Assembly: GCA_010206225.2 (NCBI GenBank)
Contig: VIQU02000007.1
Span: 27,408 to 91,407, forward strand
Length of the DNA: 64,000 bases
Reading direction: 5' to 3'
From: Lachnospiraceae bacterium MD308
GTDB lineage: Bacteria > Bacillota > Clostridia > Lachnospirales > Lachnospiraceae
Part shown: positions 29,681 to 37,767 of the stretch, in pieces
Layout of the letters: every line of letters starts with the position of its first letter
How positions within the stretch are numbered: the first letter of the stretch is position 1
Translations under genes and position numbers: made by a program
Notes under the pieces: generated by a model
What the model was told of the DNA's origin: nothing
Database searches by the model: none
The model's input: the letters and a program-made list of their open reading frames with translations, nothing else

Positions 29681-30526
29681 TTAACCGGCATACATAACCT
29701 CTTTAAACAAAGTTTTGGAAGGATACTTTGTCAGCCCTTTTACCCATCCGGACTTTCCTCCTTTTATCTTCACGTGAAGATATATCTGATTATGTTTCAT
29801 ATTAATATAGATCCTGTCAATCTTTACCTTTTTGCCTTTTACCAGTGTTGCCGTCTTTTTTCCTCCCGGGCTTTTCAATACCTTCATAGTTTTGTTTGCT
29901 GTCCAGTAAGTTTTTTTCTGGTAATTTATGATTGTTTCAGAAACTTTGGTATTGGTAGTTTTCTGTACCATCTTCCCATTTTTATATTGATAATCAAGAG
30001 AAAAACTAATCCCGCCGAGAGAATATGACATTACCCTGTACTTTACAGTAATCTTATTGCCTGACACCTTTATGCTCCCGATACTGTTATGATAGCCAAT
30101 CTTAGACATTGCATCTAAATCAATAACTTGCTTCAATTTACCATCTTTATACTGGTATATCGCAGCTCCCGGCACGTCGTCATTATATGTTCCCGGAACT
30201 ATTGAAAGAAATGTCTTCCCATTTTGCAACTCTAAACGCCTGATATCCAAACTGTAGATCGGGCCATACTTGTTGCTCTTTTTCAATACATTTTTCCCGT
30301 TGATATATACCTCATAACTCGAAAACTCCTCATATTCTTTATCCCAGTTTCCTGAGATCAGCAAAGTATCCGCCTTTTTATCACCGGTAATATCATACTT
30401 CGTATATGTCTGATTCACTTTCAGCTTATTATTTGCCGCCTTAGCTTCTGCCGAAACCGGGACAGCGATAAACAATGCTGCTGTCAAAACTAACAAAACT
30501 GCCATTCTTTTCATAAAGTTTCCCAT
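29681..30526 (-). CDS. Secreted protein with C-terminal SH3-like region, function unknown
   Basis: 281 residues. The start at 30526 is chosen because GGAGGAATGAAT precedes it; upstream ATGs overlap the ribosome site. A signal peptide (about 1-27, FMKRMAVLLVLTAALFIAVP) probably is cut near AEA-KA. The mature N-terminal part contains DITGDKKADTLLISGNW, an Asp-rich loop as in FG-GAP/calcium-binding repeats, and many Tyr/Lys/Gly-rich beta strands. The last 75 residues (MKVLKSPGGKKTATLVKGKK, then SGWVKGLTKYP) look like a bacterial SH3 domain, which often binds cell wall. Neighbours give no clue to the role. I do not recognise the whole protein. Confidence 0.7.
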   Translation of the reverse strand: MGNFMKRMAVLLVLTAALFIAVPVSAEAKAANNKLKVNQTYTKYDITGDKKADTLLISGNWDKEYEEFSSYEVYINGKNVLKKSNKYGPIYSLDIRRLELQNGKTFLSIVPGTYNDDVPGAAIYQYKDGKLKQVIDLDAMSKIGYHNSIGSIKVSGNKITVKYRVMSYSLGGISFSLDYQYKNGKMVQKTTNTKVSETIINYQKKTYWTANKTMKVLKSPGGKKTATLVKGKKVKIDRIYINMKHNQIYLHVKIKGGKSGWVKGLTKYPSKTLFKEVMYAG

Positions 30527-30646
30527 ATTCATTCCTCCCATTCCCTCGTGCCTTCAAGTTTACTCTTACTTCTTAAATTTTACCATATCCTTTACCCTCG
30601 TTCAATGTTCAGTCATTAAAAACAATCATTCTCTTGCTTTTTTTAG

Positions 30647-30990
30647 TTAAATTAAGTATATAATCCTCTCACACTGCCCTTGTATTTCTTCGTCATGTGT
30701 TACTAACACAACTGTTTTCCCTTCTATTAACGCAAAGTTTTGAAACAAAAAGCACACTTTTTGGCGATAATAAAGTAATTTATCTTTCCTTTTCGTAATC
30801 TCTTTATGATCAATCAGAAGCCGCCCCGAATCAAACTCCTCAATCAGACCAATGATATGTAAGAACGTTGTTTTCCGGTCCCGCTCGCCCCTGCAAAACA
30901 CACAAATTCTCCTGTATCTATCCTAAAACTATAATGATCGAAAATAATATGCTCTCCGAATTTTTTACAGATATCAATTCCTTCTATCAT
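30647..30990 (-). pseudogene. Decayed ABC transporter ATPase (frameshift plus internal deletion)
   Basis: Starting at ATG 30990 (AAAGGGGAGAAAGT upstream) the frame reads like a bacteriocin/MacB-type ATPase through Walker A GASGTGK. There one A appears lost from an A-run (GGAAAACAACG for an expected GGAAAAACAACG). The sequence continues in another frame as TFLHIIGLIEEFDSG, with the Q-loop FQNFALIE, and then jumps straight to GKTVVLVTHDEEI. The signature motif and Walker B, normally about 90-100 residues, are missing, and the C-terminus is cut short. With no permease gene beside it, it is a relic. Confidence 0.85.
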
Positions 30991-31050
30991 ACTTTCTCCC
31001 CTTTCAAAACTCAAATAAACTTTCACTTCGCTTCAGAGAATCGAGCGTCC

Positions 31051-32598
31051 TCAGAAACTTTTTAAGGCCCATATTTCCGCTTGCTCATATACATCCATTA
31101 TCGAGTCAAGGGGAATCTGCTCAAGCTCCCATGTCCCGTCCTCGTGCAATGTGACAAGCTCCGCTCCTCTCTGTTCTGTATCGTCTTCAATCCCCGGCAT
31201 AGCCAGATAATCAATACTCATACCATAGGTCAGCCGAATGCCCTTATACTCCAGCGACATATTGTTGTAGTGGTCATGTCCGCAAAAAACAGCTTCCGTA
31301 CTGCCAAGCTCACACATCCTGTCAAACAGTTTACTTGGGTAATCGGAACAACATATCTTATCGATCATTCTCTCATTATTTTCCCCGAAAAAATATGTCA
31401 CTTCTTCGCTTCCCTTCTCATACAGCTCGTACGCGGTCCGGTACTGCTGCAGCGGAATATGAAAAAATGCCATAGAAGGAACTGTGCGCCCCTCTTCAGC
31501 ATTCAGGCGCTCCACCTGTGCCGCGTACCAATCCACCTGATCGTCATGGATATAGTCATATACATTGATTCCCTCTCCGGTATAACTATTGCTGTCGATA
31601 AGGAATAGAGCGGTATTCATGCTCCCATCTTTATTTCGTACCTCAATCAACTGATTATTCCTTCCTGTGATATCCGGCTGGACATAAGGATACAGAAGTG
31701 TCCCCGACGTATTGTAGGACAGTGACTTATAAACTTCATTAAGCTCCTGTCCAGAAAACGCCGCCAGGCTTTCTGTATCATGGTTTCCGTAGGTAAATGC
31801 CCACGGAATCCCCATATTCCGCATGAAAGCCGCAAACTGATGCACCGGAGCTAGATTGTTTAGCGACATTGACATGATTCCTATGGGAAAGCAGAGATCG
31901 CCTGTCACAACAACAAGATCCGGCTTTGTATGTTCGATTTCCGCATAGCACGCTTTGAGCGCTTTCAGATCCTTCCGGTAAGAATAAAGACTTCCGCCTA
32001 TATGAATATCTGTAAGGTGCAGGATTTTAAAATCTTCCTTCAAAGACGTAATCGTATAAATCCCCGTCTCTTCATCATAATCAATATCATTTTGGCTATG
32101 CTTCACTACAGGAACGGAATTGATATACCTCTGAGTGTACCATGTATCACGCCGCAACGCCAAATACCCAGAGAACGTGACGGCTGCTGCCGTGATCAGC
32201 GCAATCCTGCGTTTATTTATCACAATATTTTTATAAACGGCGCTTTTACGAAACACCAAATCATACACCCATATCATTGCCTGAAAGATAATTGCCGCCC
32301 CGATCAGGAAATTGACCGGATACTCCATATTTCCCCAGCAAAATATGATAACTGTCGCCGCTGCCGTCCAGTATACAGCCGAAAAAACAGTTATCCCCGC
32401 CAAATGTCTTTTATAATTTTCATTTTCAGAAAGATGTATCCTTCTTTGGATCATCTTCATGAGCATCCGGTTCTTAATACAGCAATAAAGCGGCACCTCA
32501 ATGAAGATAATATTCAGGAAAATATTTTCAACCAGTTCGTCAAGTTTTGAGCCTCCCCTGAAATAAAAACCAAGTTCTAACAGAATAAAGACTGTCAT
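31051..32598 (-). CDS. Membrane-anchored metallophosphoesterase
   Basis: 515 residues from the ATG at 32598. Several N-terminal helices (about 1-20, 24-42, 68-88, 93-112 and 130-147) precede a calcineurin-type phosphoesterase domain with LHLTDIHIGG, VVTGDL, YGNHDTE and FCGHDHYN, the metal-binding set of the family (YkuE/YaeI-like). It would act outside the membrane on phosphodiesters or phospholipid-type substrates. The start is doubtful: the ATG lies inside a hydrophobic stretch with no ribosome site, and the same frame stays open back to the TAG at 32719-32721, without any ATG, GTG or TTG. Confidence 0.82.
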   Translation of the reverse strand: MTVFILLELGFYFRGGSKLDELVENIFLNIIFIEVPLYCCIKNRMLMKMIQRRIHLSENENYKRHLAGITVFSAVYWTAAATVIIFCWGNMEYPVNFLIGAAIIFQAMIWVYDLVFRKSAVYKNIVINKRRIALITAAAVTFSGYLALRRDTWYTQRYINSVPVVKHSQNDIDYDEETGIYTITSLKEDFKILHLTDIHIGGSLYSYRKDLKALKACYAEIEHTKPDLVVVTGDLCFPIGIMSMSLNNLAPVHQFAAFMRNMGIPWAFTYGNHDTESLAAFSGQELNEVYKSLSYNTSGTLLYPYVQPDITGRNNQLIEVRNKDGSMNTALFLIDSNSYTGEGINVYDYIHDDQVDWYAAQVERLNAEEGRTVPSMAFFHIPLQQYRTAYELYEKGSEEVTYFFGENNERMIDKICCSDYPSKLFDRMCELGSTEAVFCGHDHYNNMSLEYKGIRLTYGMSIDYLAMPGIEDDTEQRGAELVTLHEDGTWELEQIPLDSIMDVYEQAEIWALKSF

Positions 32599-32718
32599 AA
32601 CAGCAAAAAACAGAGCAATGCCATTAAGCCTGCGCTTTGCGTACCGATCGGACAGACCTCTGAGATATTGGAACGACCCGGCGGTATATTTTTCTGACCC
32701 GCAATCCTTCTCGATCGA

Positions 32719-33216
32719 CTAAAATCTGCGAACAAGAAGGGTAATGATTCCGCCAAGCAGCAAAATATAAAGAAGAACGAAACCCACATACGGCACACCT
32801 GCTGCCAGATCATAGATCAGCCATATCAGTTCGGCAAAGATCATAACACTAAGCAGCGAGATTGCGTAAATTCTCCGACGCTGTCCGGCAAGCTCTTTTT
32901 GCAGTGTCTTTATATCTCTGACTCCTCCCGTCTGGCGCCATCTTCCAGCATCTTCCGCGCGGTATCCAGCCAGAACAGCCATATCTGACAGTCTGGTATA
33001 TCTGCTGAATAGCTCTTCTAAGCATTTTTCTGCCTCTTCTGTATCCGCTTCTGACGTTCTTTTCCCCGGCAGTTTGTCCGGCTTACCCTCTTCCCGCATC
33101 CGCTCAAACTCACGGTTCAGAGCTTTCTCAATCTTTTTCTGCGCCTGCTGAGTCTCCTCGGAGTATGGAATATTTTCAAAATACATCTGTACAAAATTTT
33201 TGATTCGTTCCGTCAT
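32719..33216 (-). CDS. Small membrane protein with charged N-terminal domain, unknown
   Basis: 165 residues. The first about 110 residues are charged and helical (MTERIKNFVQMYFENIPYSE at the start), somewhat like the permease-prefix/HAAS-type regions of Lachnospiraceae membrane proteins, but without the usual acidic repeat. Two transmembrane helices follow (about 116-136 and 141-160) and the protein ends VRRF. It sits between a GNAT gene and the metallophosphoesterase on the same strand. The reading frame of the next gene is continuous with this one after its TAG stop. No function can be assigned. Confidence 0.65.
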   Translation of the reverse strand: MTERIKNFVQMYFENIPYSEETQQAQKKIEKALNREFERMREEGKPDKLPGKRTSEADTEEAEKCLEELFSRYTRLSDMAVLAGYRAEDAGRWRQTGGVRDIKTLQKELAGQRRRIYAISLLSVMIFAELIWLIYDLAAGVPYVGFVLLYILLLGGIITLLVRRF

Positions 33217-33253
33217 CTATGCCCTCCGATCATTTTTCCCATCCAGACCACAT

Positions 33254-33775
33254 CTAACTGCGGACCTTTCGGACTGCTATATAACGGCAGTGAGGCATAT
33301 CCACGCCACGGTAACGCTTTGTCCACGTATCTGACGCTGTCATGCCGTTTCTGAGTGCGACCCTCTGTGATGCAGTGTTCGTATCCCGGATGATCGAACA
33401 GACCTCTTCTGCACCAAGCTCCTCAAAGGCATACTGCCTGCACGCTCTGGCCGCTTCTATGGCATAGCCCTTATGCCAGTATTCCCGTCTGAACAAGTAT
33501 CCGATCTCCAGTACTTCTCTGTCCTTCCACTGCTGCATGGTCAGTCCGCACTGTCCGATCAGCTCCTCGGATTCCTTCAGGATAACCGCCCACAATCCGT
33601 GCCCCAGTTTATCATAGCGTAAAATCTGCCTGTCAATCCACTCCCACACTTCGTCATCACGAAATGCACCTTCATATGCGTACATCGTCTCCTCATCTTG
33701 CAGAATCTTGCAGATCGGATCAAAATCAGACCGACTCATCTCCCTCATATACAATCTTTTAGTTTCAAGAATCAT
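33254..33775 (-). CDS. GNAT-family N-acetyltransferase (RimJ/RimL-like)
   Basis: 173 residues with the RimJ/RimL-type opening LETKRLYMREMSRSDFDPIC, the acceptor-side GLTMQQWKDREVLEIGYLF and a CoA-binding region near GYAIEAARACRQYAFEELGA. Members acetylate protein N-termini, antibiotics or small amines; the substrate cannot be told. The start at 33775 (AAGGAGAGAAT) lies 11 bp inside the end of the DUF89-type gene, so the two are coupled. Confidence 0.85.
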   Translation of the reverse strand: MILETKRLYMREMSRSDFDPICKILQDEETMYAYEGAFRDDEVWEWIDRQILRYDKLGHGLWAVILKESEELIGQCGLTMQQWKDREVLEIGYLFRREYWHKGYAIEAARACRQYAFEELGAEEVCSIIRDTNTASQRVALRNGMTASDTWTKRYRGVDMPHCRYIAVRKVRS

Positions 33776-34658
33776 ATTCTCTCCTTTCTCCTATGCCGCC
33801 CTTTTTCATACAGACAACCGACATCTTTTTTACGCCCAGCGGATCTGCAACAATGCCGCATTTTGCCATAAACAGAAAAAACAGATTCTCTTTCCCGCAG
33901 TCTTGCAGTCCTTCGTAGTTTCCCTGTCCTTTACAGATAACAACGTCTGCCGTTCTGAAGATTTTCTGAAAATGTGGCGACGTTCTATGTAAAACCGTTC
34001 CTAGCGAACCGTCACCGTTGGAAATCACTTCCGCAACCTCCTGCATGCCCGCCTCACTGGCATCATCCGCTGTAACATCATTCACGATCGGTTTCCCGCG
34101 CACTCCGTAATATACATAAAGTTCTTTATTATACTCCTTCAGCAGCGAGATAAAATACTTATCTAATACGATCTCGCCGCAGTTGTCACCAAGATACAGC
34201 AGGGTACGACTGCTCTTGACTGCCTGAAACAACTGCTTTGAATGATCGATTGCTATTTCGGTTTCAGCAATATCCTGTATCAATTCTTTAAAAGTATTTT
34301 CATCGAATCTGTGTCTTGCCGCAAAATCAATAAGATTTCCTGCTATGGCAAGCTTTAAGCCACATTCCAACCGCCTGCCGCTTTGATCAATAAGACCGCG
34401 TATCATATCTGACATGGACAACACAAGCTGATTATAGTAGCTTTTTATCTCCTTGTAAGGATTATCCGTCCCTACAACATCTATCATCAACCCCCATATC
34501 TCGCCCATGATCTCCGGATTCGACTTTGACATATCGCAGGTCTTAAGATAATCACCTGCAAGATTAATGAGCTGACCTTCCTTTTCCCTGCCTAGCTGCA
34601 TAAATGCACTGATCTTTTTCATCTGACTGATATCACATTCAAAGCATTCCCGATGCAT
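33765..34658 (-). CDS. ARMT1/DUF89-family metal-dependent phosphatase
   Basis: 297 residues. The family signatures are clear: LLYLGDNCGEIVLDKYFI, VRGKPIVNDVT, VISNGDG and VICKGQGNYEGL, which form the metal and phosphate site of damage-control phosphatases (DUF89). These hydrolyse aberrant sugar or cofactor phosphates. The start at 34658 gives the usual short opening MHRECFECDI with paired cysteines; an ATG eight codons upstream is possible. It overlaps the downstream acetyltransferase by 11 bp. The upstream side is a palindromic repeat element (34719-34883). Confidence 0.85.
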   Translation of the reverse strand: MHRECFECDISQMKKISAFMQLGREKEGQLINLAGDYLKTCDMSKSNPEIMGEIWGLMIDVVGTDNPYKEIKSYYNQLVLSMSDMIRGLIDQSGRRLECGLKLAIAGNLIDFAARHRFDENTFKELIQDIAETEIAIDHSKQLFQAVKSSRTLLYLGDNCGEIVLDKYFISLLKEYNKELYVYYGVRGKPIVNDVTADDASEAGMQEVAEVISNGDGSLGTVLHRTSPHFQKIFRTADVVICKGQGNYEGLQDCGKENLFFLFMAKCGIVADPLGVKKMSVVCMKKGGIGERREYDS

Positions 34659-34718
34659 CCTACTTTTCCACTCCTTTTTCATCTTTTGCGCTTTGCATTT
34701 TCCAAATATGAGATAACT

Positions 34719-34883
34719 CTAGTATAATCCACACTAATTGCCTTTATGTTTCGGTGCAGAATAAATTTTCATATGCAAGGCGGAGGAATGAGGCGTAGTG
34801 GGCGCTACGCCGATTGACGACAACGTGGCAGATGGAAATTTAGCCAATCGAAACATAAGGTTAATTAGTGCGGATTATACTAG
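34719..34883. repeat. 165-bp imperfect palindromic element (MITE- or REP-like)
   Basis: The left end CTAGTATAATCC...AATTGCC TTTATGTTTCG (34719-34753) and the right end CGAAACATAAGG...GGATTATACTAG (about 34850-34883) are inverted copies with only a few mismatches. Inside, AAATTTTCATATGC pairs with the complement near 34840, and the centre is a GGCGTAG/CTACGCC hairpin (about 34794-34812). The whole element can fold into one long hairpin. It encodes nothing and lies between the VanZ and DUF89 genes. Confidence 0.8.
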
Positions 34884-34910
34884 TCATGAAATTCTCACGC
34901 CTGCTGCCAG

Positions 34911-35432
34911 TTACATATTCGCAACGATGAGCAGCGCAAGAAACGCCACCGTGACGACCGTTCCCACCGACGCCAGGATATTTAAGATTCTGACGGTCCT
35001 TTCACCCAGTATTTTTGAACATACGGCAAACAGACCGATACCGATCACCCCGCCCAGAGTATTGCCCAGCAGATCTGTAATGTCACTTGCACCAATGGCA
35101 AAACAATACTGCAGAGTTTCATACAGCAGACTCACTGCAAATATGGGCAGAACCTTTCCAAGAAAGCTGATGTTTTGGCCAAGCATCGAAAGATATATTC
35201 CAAACGGAATAAAGACGGCGATATTCAGAATAATCTCCGACAGCTCCACCTTGCCATTCACGATCACGGAACCTGCAAATGGAATAAGGTTCATACTTCG
35301 GAGATTTATTTTGCGGAGCGCTTCTATATCAAGCTCCATCTTAAATAATATGATCCACGTCAGTACAGCCAGATACACTATAAGCAGTCCTAATGTTACC
35401 TTTTTTGATCCTGTATTTTTCTTTCCTCTCAT
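34911..35432 (-). CDS. VanZ-family membrane protein
   Basis: 173 residues with four to five helices. The VanZ signature is seen in NLIPFAGSVIVNG, then EIILNIAVFIPFGIYLSML and YETLQYCFAIGASDITDLLG NTLGGVIG, with the conserved E..Q and D..D..N..G pattern. VanZ proteins affect teicoplanin resistance in some species, but most chromosomal members have no known role. The start is the ATG at 35432 (AAGGAG eight bases before); a TTG one codon upstream is possible. It stands alone between a repeat element and a GNAT gene. Confidence 0.87.
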   Translation of the reverse strand: MRGKKNTGSKKVTLGLLIVYLAVLTWIILFKMELDIEALRKINLRSMNLIPFAGSVIVNGKVELSEIILNIAVFIPFGIYLSMLGQNISFLGKVLPIFAVSLLYETLQYCFAIGASDITDLLGNTLGGVIGIGLFAVCSKILGERTVRILNILASVGTVVTVAFLALLIVANM

Positions 35433-35541
35433 CAAACCAGCTCCTTCATATTATAGTTTCCGGATATATTATAGTCTCATCAAGAAAGGTACTCAACACG
35501 GTATTCTCTTAATATATATTAAGATTTTTTAAACGTATCCT

Positions 35542-36177
35542 CTATTCGATAAATGAGTGGCTCATGATATAAAACTCTTCCTGACTTGGCTGCTGTCTTT
35601 TCTCCATTCTTTCCAGACCGTCATCATACTTTTGCGCCTCTTTCTCATTAACAGCCATCACCGGGCTGTCGTAAAACGTCCATGTCTTCATATCCAGCGC
35701 GCCCAAGACAAGCTCCTTTACCAGCATTGCCGCCGGATACTTTCCTGTTTCCACACATACCTTGTATTTCTGGCAGCTCTTAAAGCCAAGCCCTACATAA
35801 TTTGCCGGGCTTCCAAATATCACGACGACTTCATATCCCAGCTCCTTTGCCCGCCGAAAAGAATGCTCCATAAGCATTTTCCCGTACCCGCGTCTCTGAT
35901 ACTCCGGGAGAATGCTTACCGGTCCAAAAGTCAGGATAACTTTCTCTTTGCCTTGCTCATCGACCAGTCTAGACTTCGTATACATGATATTTCCAATAAC
36001 CCTGCCGTCTAACTCCGCCACAAAATCCAGCTCCGGTACAAAGTCCTCATGTTCCCGCATGATATGTACCAGATAATGCTCTGTGCACCCCGGCACGTAC
36101 TTGTTATAAAATGCCTTTCTGGTTATCTCTTCAACGATATCATAGTCTTTCTCTTCTTCATTTCTGATCTGAATCAT
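35542..36177 (-). CDS. GNAT-family N-acetyltransferase
   Basis: 211 residues. Opening IQIRNEEEKDYDIVEEITRK AFYNKY is typical of the YhbS-type acetyltransferase subgroup. The acetyl-CoA motif is LPEYQRRGYGKMLMEHSF, followed by VVIFGSPANYVGLGFKSCQK, the conserved substrate-loop of this subgroup. The ribosome site is weak (GAAAGGGACATTTTAAT). Substrate unknown; single-gene unit. Confidence 0.87.
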   Translation of the reverse strand: MIQIRNEEEKDYDIVEEITRKAFYNKYVPGCTEHYLVHIMREHEDFVPELDFVAELDGRVIGNIMYTKSRLVDEQGKEKVILTFGPVSILPEYQRRGYGKMLMEHSFRRAKELGYEVVVIFGSPANYVGLGFKSCQKYKVCVETGKYPAAMLVKELVLGALDMKTWTFYDSPVMAVNEKEAQKYDDGLERMEKRQQPSQEEFYIMSHSFIE

Positions 36178-36484
36178 ATTAAAATGTCCCTTTCTTTTTC
36201 GGTATGACGAAAACCACGATTTTCATAGTCTAAATATAGCGTTTTTGACAAAACGATATTAACAATTTACCGAGTTATATTTTTGTGTTACTGCATAATC
36301 ATAACTAAAATAAAATTTTACTAAGACCGCCGGCTCTGTACTGTGTGAGCAGTTCCAACCAGTGGGTATCCGGTGGGTTATAGAGCGCTTACTCCTGTAA
36401 TATAAATATACCTCAATATGAGACGAATGAAAATGATTTTTTAACTTTCACAAATTCGCCTTACAAGAATTCGTTACTAAAGTC
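36178..36484. other. Intergenic region without recognised gene
   Basis: 307 AT-rich bases upstream of the GNAT gene. A GC-richer patch at about 36328-36392 contains short self-complementary pieces (e.g. ACTGTGTGAGCAGT, AACCAGTGGG...GGGTT) that do not form a tRNA or a known RNA. I find no open frame with a ribosome site. Confidence 0.4.
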
Positions 36485-36543
36485 AAAAAATATCCCTGCT
36501 GGAATCCTGAACTCTATGATTCTTTATGGATTCCTGCAGGGAT
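36485..36543 (-). terminator. Terminator of the His-rich peptide gene
   Basis: ATCCCTGCAGGAATCC (minus strand) pairs with GGATTCCAGCAGGGAT, 15 of 16 bases, over a 20-base loop and is followed by ATTTTTTGACT. It begins 5 bp after the stop codon at 36548. Confidence 0.85.
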
Positions 36544-36547
36544 GCTT

Positions 36548-36811
36548 TTAATGGTGTTTTGAATGATGTCTTTTTCCGTTCTTATGGATTTTCTTATGCT
36601 CTTTGCAGTATCTCTTACAATTGCTCTTTTTCTTATGCCTCTTATGATGGTAAGGGCAGTAGACTCCCTTTCGGCTTTTGCTGTAAGAGCTGCTGTGGTG
36701 GCTGCTGCTGTGATGACCATGAGCCATAACAGGAGCATTGAAGCTTCCCGACAGCACGACGGCAGTCAGCATGATTACAACTGCTTTTTTCCATTTCTTT
36801 AATATTCTCAT
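36548..36811 (-). CDS. Small secreted histidine-rich basic protein, unknown
   Basis: 87 residues with AAGGAGGCACAGGGA before the ATG and a clear terminator after the stop, so it is an independent real gene. Residues 1-30 are a signal peptide (KKWKKAVVIMLTAVVLSGSF, cut near VMA-HG). The mature part of about 57 residues has 14 histidines, in clusters at 31-39, 55-59 and 82-87, three cysteines (52, 65, 69) and many lysines. Such composition suggests metal (zinc, copper or nickel) binding outside the cell, or an antimicrobial/cell-wall-binding peptide. It lies just downstream of an ECF sigma/RsgI-like pair whose anti-sigma factor also ends in a His-rich tail. I do not recognise the family. Confidence 0.75.
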   Translation of the reverse strand: MRILKKWKKAVVIMLTAVVLSGSFNAPVMAHGHHSSSHHSSSYSKSRKGVYCPYHHKRHKKKSNCKRYCKEHKKIHKNGKRHHSKHH

Positions 36812-36879
36812 TCCCTGTGCCTCCTTGTATTGTAAAAATTTGTCTTTTATAAGTAATACGTCCTGGTCTTTACAATCCT

Positions 36880-36905
36880 TGCAAAAAAATCATTATTTTT
36901 TTGCA
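36880..36905. terminator. AT-rich perfect hairpin upstream of the His-rich gene
   Basis: TGCAAAAAAAT and ATTTTTTTGCA form an 11-bp perfect stem with a four-base loop, between the anti-sigma stop (36973) and the His-rich gene. It can end transcription of the sigma operon or act as a leader structure for the small gene. Confidence 0.5.
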
Positions 36906-36972
36906 CATACAGATTTAGCTGCTTCCCCGCACAGGAAATGTCCGCCGTCAGTCATTTTCTCACATTAAAGTA

Positions 36973-37767
36973 TCAGTGCCTGTGGTCATGGTGTCCACCA
37001 TGGCTTTCGTTTCCTCCGTTATCATTGTTGTGTTCATCATTTCCAGAGTCTTCGTAGTTTTCATCGCTTCCGCCGTTTTCAAAGTCCTCGTAACTTCCAT
37101 CGCTTTCTTCATGTCCATGCCCCTTACAGGTCTCAATTTTGTCCTCGATCTCGCCCATGGACATTTCGTGGCACTCCTCCATGGTAACAGACTCATCAAA
37201 CTGAGAAAGCTCCTGGCATGCCCGATATTTCCCGAAGGACATCTCATACTGATGCGCCTCCTCCCTGCTGGCCAGATCGCTGGTATAAGTCTGCGCGCCA
37301 TACTTTTCGGACATCTCATCCCCTCTGATCTCCTCAAGCATAGTCTCCCACCTATCTGAAATAATCGTGATAAACACCCTTGAATCCTCTGTCAGATAGC
37401 CGGAATCATTCTCATCTCCAAGAAGGCGGCCGATTGCCTTAAGATAAGGCACATTTTTCAGCGGCACCCTGTCAAGGATATCCCTTCCATCCTGGTTATA
37501 TGCATCTGCCTCCACGACTCTCCCGAAGCGGTTGATGCCAAGCTCCACAGAAGGATTGACATCTATACTGATATAGGATACCGGCCTTATATATACCGTG
37601 TATCCCCCTCCGGTCAGGAGCAGGCATATACATGCTGCCGCAAAAGCATACCAGCGTATTCTTTTCAATCTGGCGCGCCGCTTTTGCACCCTCAGATACT
37701 CCATCGTATTTTGCTTAAGCTCCTCCGACGCCCGAATCTCTTTCATACTGTCGCGAATCACATTCAT
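36973..37767 (-). CDS. RsgI-like membrane anti-sigma factor with acidic/His-rich tail
   Basis: 264 residues. A cytoplasmic head of about 40 residues, one transmembrane helix (about 40-60, YAFAAACICLLLTGGGYTVY) and then the RsgI hallmark SYISIDVNPSVELGINRFGR VVEADAYN. The last 55 residues are low-complexity and acidic (repeats like SDENYEDSGNDEH) and end GGHHDHRH. Family members inhibit a co-encoded sigma factor and sense outside signals by their C-terminal domain. The start is the ATG at 37767 (AGGAGGTGAGTGGGT), overlapping the sigma gene stop as ATGA. The His/Asp/Glu tail may bind metal, which fits the His-rich secreted peptide next door. Confidence 0.83.
   Translation of the reverse strand: MNVIRDSMKEIRASEELKQNTMEYLRVQKRRARLKRIRWYAFAAACICLLLTGGGYTVYIRPVSYISIDVNPSVELGINRFGRVVEADAYNQDGRDILDRVPLKNVPYLKAIGRLLGDENDSGYLTEDSRVFITIISDRWETMLEEIRGDEMSEKYGAQTYTSDLASREEAHQYEMSFGKYRACQELSQFDESVTMEECHEMSMGEIEDKIETCKGHGHEESDGSYEDFENGGSDENYEDSGNDEHNNDNGGNESHGGHHDHRH

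Noticed and set aside
36328-36392. tRNA- or small-RNA-like patch with GC-richer sequence
   Set aside because: The short complementary pieces do not build a cloverleaf and there is no promoter or terminator around it.
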